A DNA stretch of 10,633 nucleotides, taken from Fibrobacteraceae bacterium (GTDB lineage: Bacteria; Fibrobacterota; Fibrobacteria; Fibrobacterales; Fibrobacteraceae). Position 1 is the stretch's first letter, and each line of letters starts with the position of its first letter. This document shows, piece after piece, positions 6,412 through 10,633 of the stretch. The stretch covers positions 1 to 10,633 of the forward strand of contig JALNVO010000081.1 in the NCBI GenBank assembly GCA_023231365.1. Direction: 5' to 3'. The translations under genes and the position numbers were made by a program. The notes under the pieces were generated by a model. The model was not told the DNA's origin and made no database searches. It saw only the letters and a list, made by a program, of their open reading frames with translations.

Positions 6412-6451
6412 AAAAAAAATACGCACAACCCGTGTTCCCAAAGGGGTGTGC
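6412..6451 (-). terminator. Intrinsic terminator downstream of trxA
   Basis: Read on the minus strand, GCACACCCC (6451-6443) pairs with GGGTTGTGC (6431-6423), a 9-bp stem with one mismatch. Three bases later comes a run of eight T residues (6419-6412). It lies about 100 nt after the trxA stop, so it defines a long 3' UTR for trxA. It faces the plus-strand terminator of the trp unit. Confidence 0.8.
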
Positions 6452-6529
6452 AACAGGATGTCTCGAATTAACCCAAGAGGAAACTGGGACTCTTTGCGCT
6501 TTAGCGCTTAGAGACCCAAACCCTGTGCA
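6449..6529. other. Structured RNA-like element in the trpGD/trxA spacer
   Basis: The non-coding spacer has more pairing than a terminator needs. TGCA-A-CAGG (6449-6457) can pair with CCTGTGCA (6522-6529), with a single bulged A. Inside, GTCTC (6460-6464) can pair with GAGAC (6511-6515). A 32-nt hairpin (6486-6517) reads GGG-A-CTCT-TT-GCGC-TTTA-GCGC-TT-AGAG-A-CCC with symmetric mismatches, and CCCA...TGGG (6472-6488) forms another; some of these exclude each other. On the minus strand the element would sit inside the trxA 3' UTR and share bases with the terminator. I could not match it to tRNA, 6S, RNase P or any riboswitch. It may be a 3'-UTR-derived RNA or simply a repeat. Confidence 0.35.
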
Positions 6530-6549
6530 AGCAGGCTTTAAGGAGCCCA

Positions 6550-6867
6550 TTAAAGGTTTTTCTCAATGGCCGCGACCAGCGTCGCTTTTGGCACGGCACC
6601 GACGATATTGCCGACTTCCACGCCATTCTTGAAAAGTTTCATATTAGGAATATTAGTAATGCCGAAACGGGAGCAGAGAGCCTCGTTCTCATCGACGTTG
6701 ACCTTTGCCACGGTCAGCTTTCCTTCATATTCCTTCGCAATATCCTCCATCACAGGCCCCATCATTTGGCAAGGACGGCACCAAGTTGCCCAAAAATCTA
6801 CAAGTGCCAGGGCTCCAGAATTGATGACTTTGTCAAAGCCAGCATTATTGACATTAATAACAGACAT
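6550..6867 (-). CDS. trxA: Thioredoxin with a CRPC active site
   Basis: A small cytoplasmic dithiol-disulfide oxidoreductase, 105 aa, the normal single-domain length. Visible landmarks are VDFWATWC (23-30) with the buried Asp24, redox cysteines Cys30 and Cys33 in W-CRPC, the cis-proline at I73-P74, and the NGV/GNIVG C-terminal strand. No signal peptide is present, so it is cytosolic and reduces targets such as ribonucleotide reductase and peroxiredoxins. Two departures from the classic protein are seen: the dipeptide between the cysteines is Arg-Pro rather than Gly-Pro, and the cis-proline is followed by Asn rather than Thr. There is also a third Cys at 65. GAGG lies 7 nt before the ATG. It is monocistronic, with its own promoter and terminator. 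Confidence 0.93.
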   Translation of the reverse strand: MSVINVNNAGFDKVINSGALALVDFWATWCRPCQMMGPVMEDIAKEYEGKLTVAKVNVDENEALCSRFGITNIPNMKLFKNGVEVGNIVGAVPKATLVAAIEKNL

Positions 6868-6889
6868 TTCAAAACCTCATAAATGTTTT

Positions 6890-6918
6890 TATATAAAATA
6901 GCTATTTTTCTCTTCCAA
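6890..6918 (-). promoter_or_regulatory. Promoter of trxA
   Basis: Minus-strand TTGGAA (6918-6913), a 17-bp spacer and TATATA (6895-6890) form a good sigma70-type match, giving a 5' UTR of about 15-20 nt before the trxA ATG. The 55-bp divergent gap must also hold the promoter of the beta-barrel gene. TATAAA (6892-6897) on the plus strand is a possible -10 for that gene, so the two promoters would overlap. Confidence 0.6.
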
Positions 6919-6922
6919 GAGT

Positions 6923-8821
6923 ATGCGTTTCTGTAAAGTTGCCATTATCCTCACGTTTTTCCTCTGTTCTAGATTCGTATCTGGACAAGAAATCAGCACA
7001 TCCCGCAAAGTAACGGAGATGAACGGAATCGGAGAACGCACTTACGATTTGGAAGGCGAGAAAGCGGAATGGCTACTCGGAACGTCCCTTTTGGGAAACC
7101 CGGACTTGGAATTTACGGCAATGGGACTTTCCGCCCCCACGCACAGACTACCTACAAAGCTCGCCGGCATTTTCACCTTTCCTATCCACTACGATGAAAC
7201 GGAACTTTCGATGCACGGCGAAAACGGCGTGATGAAAGAAGCCTCTAAGGAAGCTCCCATTGATACGCCGGTTACAAAAATAACTTGGGAGCGATTTTCA
7301 TTCAGCGGAAATGCTTTTGGGCTCGATTTCCGGCGGCTTCTCTTGGATAGCATCGAGCTCGACATAGGAGTCGCCTCCTATTCCGACCTCTATTCCGAGG
7401 AATTCCGTTATCAAGACGTAACGCATCAGCCATACTTCGCCCTTGGCAGGGATTCGTCCACAATTCCTTTCGCAGGCAGGAATATTGCGATGAATAGCTT
7501 TCACTTCCGCCCCGCCATTACCTGGTACTTGGAAAAAGGCGAGGTAACGGCTTCCGCGAGCATCTTGGACGTTGACGATGATGACGTTTCCAATTATCAG
7601 ATCATCATTGATTCCACGGATTACAGTTCCCCTGAATATTTAACCGGTCCTTTCAATATCAGTCTCAATTCTTTTACATACGGCATCTCGGGTATTTTTC
7701 GCCCGCTAAATCTTCTCCAACTCAGCGCGTCCATCTATTCCGGGACACATGAGATTTCCTATGATAGCTTGCCCGACTTTGTGAAAAGCGTTCGGGATTC
7801 CATCGGCGAAGACGGTGATACGCTTCAAGACACGACTTGGTACGGAATAGAAAGCGAAACAAAATACGAAACAGTAAATGGCGACGGAGAAATCGAGTTC
7901 CGCACTCTTTTCAACCCCGCTTTGCGGATGAAATATGAATTTACGGATGTCGACGATCACTACCATCAGGACCGCGAAGTTTACTTCCTAGAATTGAAAG
8001 ATACGCTCGGAAGACTTTCATTCCGCACACAGACGGGAGCTATCCGCAACGGGAACATCGACGATTCTTCACAAATTGCAGGAATGTATTCCGCAAATGC
8101 AGCGATTGCATTGCCGTTCCATTTAATCGCAAAAGGGGCCGTGCGAAGCGACAGTAAATTTCCGGACATTGATGAGTTAAGGCTCGTGAACACGGGCCGG
8201 TACGCTTTTCCGAGCGCAAATCTCCTCCCCGAAGAGCGCACCCGTATCACAGGAGACTTCCAATGGAACGCCGGTGGAATTTTTTATGGCACAGGTTTCC
8301 GCTACGAATATGCGGAAAATCCCATTAAACAACGCTGGGTTACGGGCGAAGGATTAGAATCTATCAAAGATGCGTTTCAGTATGTAAACTTAGACTATGA
8401 AGAAGCCTTGGACTATTTTATCGCCATCGGCTTCGGGATCGGCAATTGGACAATCCACTTGGAACGCGAACAAGCCTTCGCCAAGCAGAAACGCCCGATA
8501 GATGTACCGGACCTGTTCTACAAAGGTTCCATTCATTGGAGCGATAAATTTGTCAAAAACCGCTTGGGCGTGAGTGTCGGATTTGATTTCAACTGGTTTA
8601 ACAAGCGCTATGATTGCGAAGTCAACGAAGATGGCGACCCAGAACTTGTAGAACTCAAGCATTACCTCGCCCTCAATTTTGAGGCACGCATGCGTATTCT
8701 CACATTTTCCCTCTACACACGCATCGATAACTTGAATCACAGTATGTACGAACCCGCTGCAGGCTACAAACCGGAAGGAGTGCGGTTTCTCTACGGAATT
8801 ACATGGCAGTTTGACAATTAA
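6923..8821 (+). CDS. Outer-membrane beta-barrel protein resembling a TonB-dependent receptor barrel without a plug
   Basis: Predicted to be secreted: a signal peptide (1 to about 21: MRF start, hydrophobic 6-15, cleavage near VSG/QE). The rest is rich in alternating aromatic/polar strands typical of an outer-membrane barrel, with acidic loops (for example 216-221 and 295-302). Residues 413-437 (FPDIDEL ... FPSANLLPEE) resemble the TonB-receptor barrel motif with an ELxx(x)NPxLxPE pattern. The C-terminus (GYKPEGVRFLYGITWQF, then DN) resembles the last strand of such receptors and puts Phe two residues from the end. At 632 aa there is room for the barrel, but I see no TonB box and no recognisable plug at the N-terminus, so it may be a porin-like relative. 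ATG 6923 is the only start that keeps the signal peptide; no good ribosome site is visible. The substrate is unknown. Confidence 0.65.
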   Translation: MRFCKVAIILTFFLCSRFVSGQEISTSRKVTEMNGIGERTYDLEGEKAEWLLGTSLLGNPDLEFTAMGLSAPTHRLPTKLAGIFTFPIHYDETELSMHGENGVMKEASKEAPIDTPVTKITWERFSFSGNAFGLDFRRLLLDSIELDIGVASYSDLYSEEFRYQDVTHQPYFALGRDSSTIPFAGRNIAMNSFHFRPAITWYLEKGEVTASASILDVDDDDVSNYQIIIDSTDYSSPEYLTGPFNISLNSFTYGISGIFRPLNLLQLSASIYSGTHEISYDSLPDFVKSVRDSIGEDGDTLQDTTWYGIESETKYETVNGDGEIEFRTLFNPALRMKYEFTDVDDHYHQDREVYFLELKDTLGRLSFRTQTGAIRNGNIDDSSQIAGMYSANAAIALPFHLIAKGAVRSDSKFPDIDELRLVNTGRYAFPSANLLPEERTRITGDFQWNAGGIFYGTGFRYEYAENPIKQRWVTGEGLESIKDAFQYVNLDYEEALDYFIAIGFGIGNWTIHLEREQAFAKQKRPIDVPDLFYKGSIHWSDKFVKNRLGVSVGFDFNWFNKRYDCEVNEDGDPELVELKHYLALNFEARMRILTFSLYTRIDNLNHSMYEPAAGYKPEGVRFLYGITWQFDN

Positions 8822-8825
8822 TTCT

Positions 8826-9533
8826 TTAGAACTTTACTTTGTACATCACCGGCCAGTTTTTGCCTGTAATCCAGAAAAATTTGCCATCGAAGGCTATGCC
8901 ATTCAGTACTTCCGCAGCGGGATTTTTAGCCCGGACTTTTTTTGCAATGCTTGAAAAATCCATCCAATTCAACACTTTGCCGGAACCGATATCGATTACG
9001 GCAATGGAATCTGAACGCCACACGTTAGCATAGACTCTATTGCCCACAATTTCAAGCTCATTTAAATTTTTTACCGGATTTTTCCCATCCAGAACAGGAA
9101 GCGTTTTGAATACGTGCTTATCGCCCGGTGAAAGGAAGAACAAATTAGAAGATCCATCGGAAAGCACCAAGGAACCGTTCCAAATCGAAAGCCCCCAGCC
9201 TTCGCCCGGAATATCAAAAGAAGCCTTGCATGCTAAAGTCCGTGCATCGTACACGAAGGCGATGCCTTCGCGCCAAGTAAGCCAAAAAATGTCATCGCCA
9301 ATTTTGATGGAGCCTTCCCCGAAATAGCGGGAATCGAGCTTTACGGAATCCTTTGCAGGATTGCTGGGAGAAATATAACGGAAGAGCCCGGAGTTCCCGT
9401 ACTCCCCCGTCGTCTCATACAAGGTCTTCCCGTCAAAGAAAAGCCCCTGAGTATAATGCGCTGTGGAATGCGGCACAGAATCGAGTACCGTAAAAGATGC
9501 AAGGGCTGCGGCAAAAACAACAGAGGCCATCAT
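8826..9533 (-). CDS. Secreted glutaminyl-peptide cyclotransferase (glutamine cyclotransferase)
   Basis: Converts N-terminal glutamine of peptides to pyroglutamate with release of ammonia, probably in the periplasm or at the surface. At 235 aa it has the plant/bacterial five-bladed propeller family motifs in order: YTQGL (27-31), YETTGEYGNSGL (39-50), FGEG (71-74), LTW (85-87), GEGWGLS (110-116), SDGS (125-128), NLNELE (156-161), ANVW (169-172), LNGIAFD (210-216) and TGKNWP (223-228). The start must be ATG 9533 or the next codon, because an in-frame TAG immediately precedes it. The first 18 residues are hydrophobic and signal-like but carry no Lys or Arg, which is unusual. It starts only 4 nt after the stop of the TolB-like gene, suggesting a two-gene operon with translational coupling. 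Its stop lies 4 nt from the convergent barrel gene's stop. Confidence 0.9.
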   Translation of the reverse strand: MMASVVFAAALASFTVLDSVPHSTAHYTQGLFFDGKTLYETTGEYGNSGLFRYISPSNPAKDSVKLDSRYFGEGSIKIGDDIFWLTWREGIAFVYDARTLACKASFDIPGEGWGLSIWNGSLVLSDGSSNLFFLSPGDKHVFKTLPVLDGKNPVKNLNELEIVGNRVYANVWRSDSIAVIDIGSGKVLNWMDFSSIAKKVRAKNPAAEVLNGIAFDGKFFWITGKNWPVMYKVKF

Positions 9534-9537
9534 CTAA

Positions 9538-10575
9538 TTACTTTTCTATCCAGATATCCGGCCAGCGATCATTCGCTGTGTGGAAAGTGACCCGCGCTGC
9601 CGTCTTTACCGGTTCACCGATCTTCCAGACATAAAGTTCATAATCATAGATATCGTGGTCATGGCCTTTGTCCGTCGCACCCCAGACGAGCCATTTTCCA
9701 TCCTGCGAAACACGCGGAAAATATTCGTGGGAGCGGCGACCCGGAAGATCCATCAGTTTAGCAGCTTTGGGAATGCCGAAGAATCCGATCTTTTCCTGCT
9801 GTTCTCCATTCTTGAGAGTAAACCAGAGAATTTCGCTGGGAGCAGCGGTTCCCCCGTTTCCTGTCGGGTTTACGCGGTATGCACGGCTTCCATCGGCAAA
9901 AAAATCAATCTGGCAGCCATCACCGGATTTGTTCCACTTCTTTTGCGCTAGATCCCAGATACCCGTTTCCCGCATAGAACCGCGGAGAGTAATTGCCAAA
10001 TACTTGCCGTCTGCGGAAAGATTCGGTTCTTGAAGAATAACGTCCTTGTCCTTAAAGGCTACTGCGCCGTCCAAAAGCAATTTTTCTGTACCACTTTCAA
10101 GTTCCTTTTCAAAGACTTTCGCTCCACGGGAAAACACAATGGACTTCCCATCCGGGCGGAATGTGCCCCAGGTGGCATTGTCTGCGACCTTCTTTTCATT
10201 CTGTCCATCAATACCGACGGTCCATAGATCCCATTTTTCCGGGTAGTTTGCGTCATTTTCCGGAGTCCAGCCGCCCTTGGAGCGCGTAAAGATGACTGTT
10301 TGTCCATCGGGAGAAAAACGCGGGAACCAGTCCACCGTCTGCGAATTGGTGAGGGCCTTGGCATCCGTACCGTCGGCATTCATCACCCACAAATCGTGCG
10401 TGGAATGGACTCGTGAAGTGGACCACACAATTTTTCCCTTTATTTTTCCCTTCAAGGCGGAAAGAGCTGCCGCCTCCTCAGAAGACGGCGAAACGGGAAC
10501 GCCAGTAGGCGCTTCATCGGCAAAGAGTGGAATGGATAAAGCGGTCAAAGCAAAAACGACAGAAATAACATGCAT
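9538..10575 (-). CDS. Exported TolB-like (PD40 repeat) beta-propeller protein
   Basis: A predicted periplasmic or surface protein of 345 aa. The signal peptide is MHVISVVFALTALSIPLFA with likely cleavage after Ala19. A Ser/Glu/Ala-rich stretch (20-45) follows, then PD40-type propeller repeats: DLWVMNADGTDAKALT with FPRFSPDGQTVIFTRS (61-99), DLWTVGIDG with GTFRPDGKSIVFSR (116-150), LSADGKYLAITLR (186-198), FFADGSRAYRV (225-235) and FPRVSQDGKWLVWGA (286-300). These repeats resemble TolB, but I see no TolB N-terminal domain and no tol-pal neighbours, so I do not call it tolB. It is probably a scaffold or binding protein. AGGG lies about 8 nt before the ATG. It is the first gene of an operon with the cyclotransferase, and a shared role in processing secreted peptides is only a guess. 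Confidence 0.75.
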   Translation of the reverse strand: MHVISVVFALTALSIPLFADEAPTGVPVSPSSEEAAALSALKGKIKGKIVWSTSRVHSTHDLWVMNADGTDAKALTNSQTVDWFPRFSPDGQTVIFTRSKGGWTPENDANYPEKWDLWTVGIDGQNEKKVADNATWGTFRPDGKSIVFSRGAKVFEKELESGTEKLLLDGAVAFKDKDVILQEPNLSADGKYLAITLRGSMRETGIWDLAQKKWNKSGDGCQIDFFADGSRAYRVNPTGNGGTAAPSEILWFTLKNGEQQEKIGFFGIPKAAKLMDLPGRRSHEYFPRVSQDGKWLVWGATDKGHDHDIYDYELYVWKIGEPVKTAARVTFHTANDRWPDIWIEK

Positions 10576-10610
10576 AGAATATTCCCTATTTCAACAAAAT
10601 ACAAAATTTA

Positions 10611-10629
10611 TTTGGAAACATTTTCCAAA
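10611..10629. repeat. Perfect inverted repeat in the promoter region of the TolB-like operon
   Basis: TTTGGAAA-CAT-TTTCCAAA has 8-bp arms with a 3-bp centre, 36 bp upstream of the operon's ATG. Its distal arm contains TTGGAA on the minus strand, the same hexamer used as the -35 box at the trxA promoter, so it may overlap this operon's promoter. An operator function is plausible but untested, and the window ends 4 bp beyond it. Confidence 0.5.
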
Positions 10630-10633
10630 GAAT

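Noticed and set aside
6300..6632. 110-aa plus-strand open frame after trpGD
   Set aside because: It begins in the terminator, runs through the structured spacer and overlaps the end of trxA antisense; no family resemblance.
9538..10575. Assignment as true tolB
   Set aside because: Propeller repeats match, but the TolB N-terminal domain and tol-pal neighbours are missing.

Overview
The window most likely comes from a Fibrobacter-type bacterium (Fibrobacterota). The best taxonomic marker is a lipoprotein with two FISUMP domains, a family named after its abundance in Fibrobacter succinogenes. The trp, envelope and redox genes have moderate GC and fit a Gram-negative cell with an outer membrane. 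The assignment is inferred from family knowledge and was not tested by a database search.

Layout. (1) Positions 97-993, minus: an AT-rich gene that I identify as a PvuRts1I/AbaSI-type modification-dependent restriction endonuclease, with a Vsr-like nuclease half and an SRA-like half. (2) Positions 1097-2446, minus: the two-FISUMP lipoprotein, an in-gene tandem duplication with a promoter candidate upstream. (3) About 2554-3059: a gene-poor stretch with no recognised gene, containing a perfect 16-bp palindrome and some protein-like but frame-broken fragments. (4) Positions 3060-6342, plus: a tryptophan-biosynthesis unit. It starts with a previously uncalled leader peptide carrying three consecutive Trp codons. 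A complete ribosome-mediated attenuator follows, with 1:2, 2:3 antiterminator and 3:4 terminator pairings. Then come trpE, a fused trpGD and an intrinsic terminator. (5) Positions 6343-6549: a convergent spacer with a minus-strand terminator and a structured RNA-like segment in the 3' UTR of trxA. (6) trxA (minus) is divergent from a large outer-membrane beta-barrel gene (plus). (7) A minus-strand two-gene operon encodes a TolB-like propeller protein and a secreted glutaminyl-peptide cyclotransferase. The cyclotransferase end meets the barrel-gene end almost without a gap.

How the genes work together. TrpE and the TrpG part of TrpGD form anthranilate synthase, and the TrpD part adds the phosphoribosyl group, so this unit covers the first two steps from chorismate to tryptophan. 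The remaining genes (trpC, F, B, A) are not here, and the terminator shows that the unit ends after trpGD. The leader would couple transcription of this committed step to Trp-tRNA supply. The nuclease is probably a stand-alone defence gene against phages with hydroxymethylated or glucosylated cytosine. The other genes are envelope or housekeeping functions.

The strongest points for a second look are the trp attenuator, the PvuRts1I-like nuclease with an altered metal-site motif, the mosaic FISUMP duplication, and the unexplained structured element downstream of trxA.
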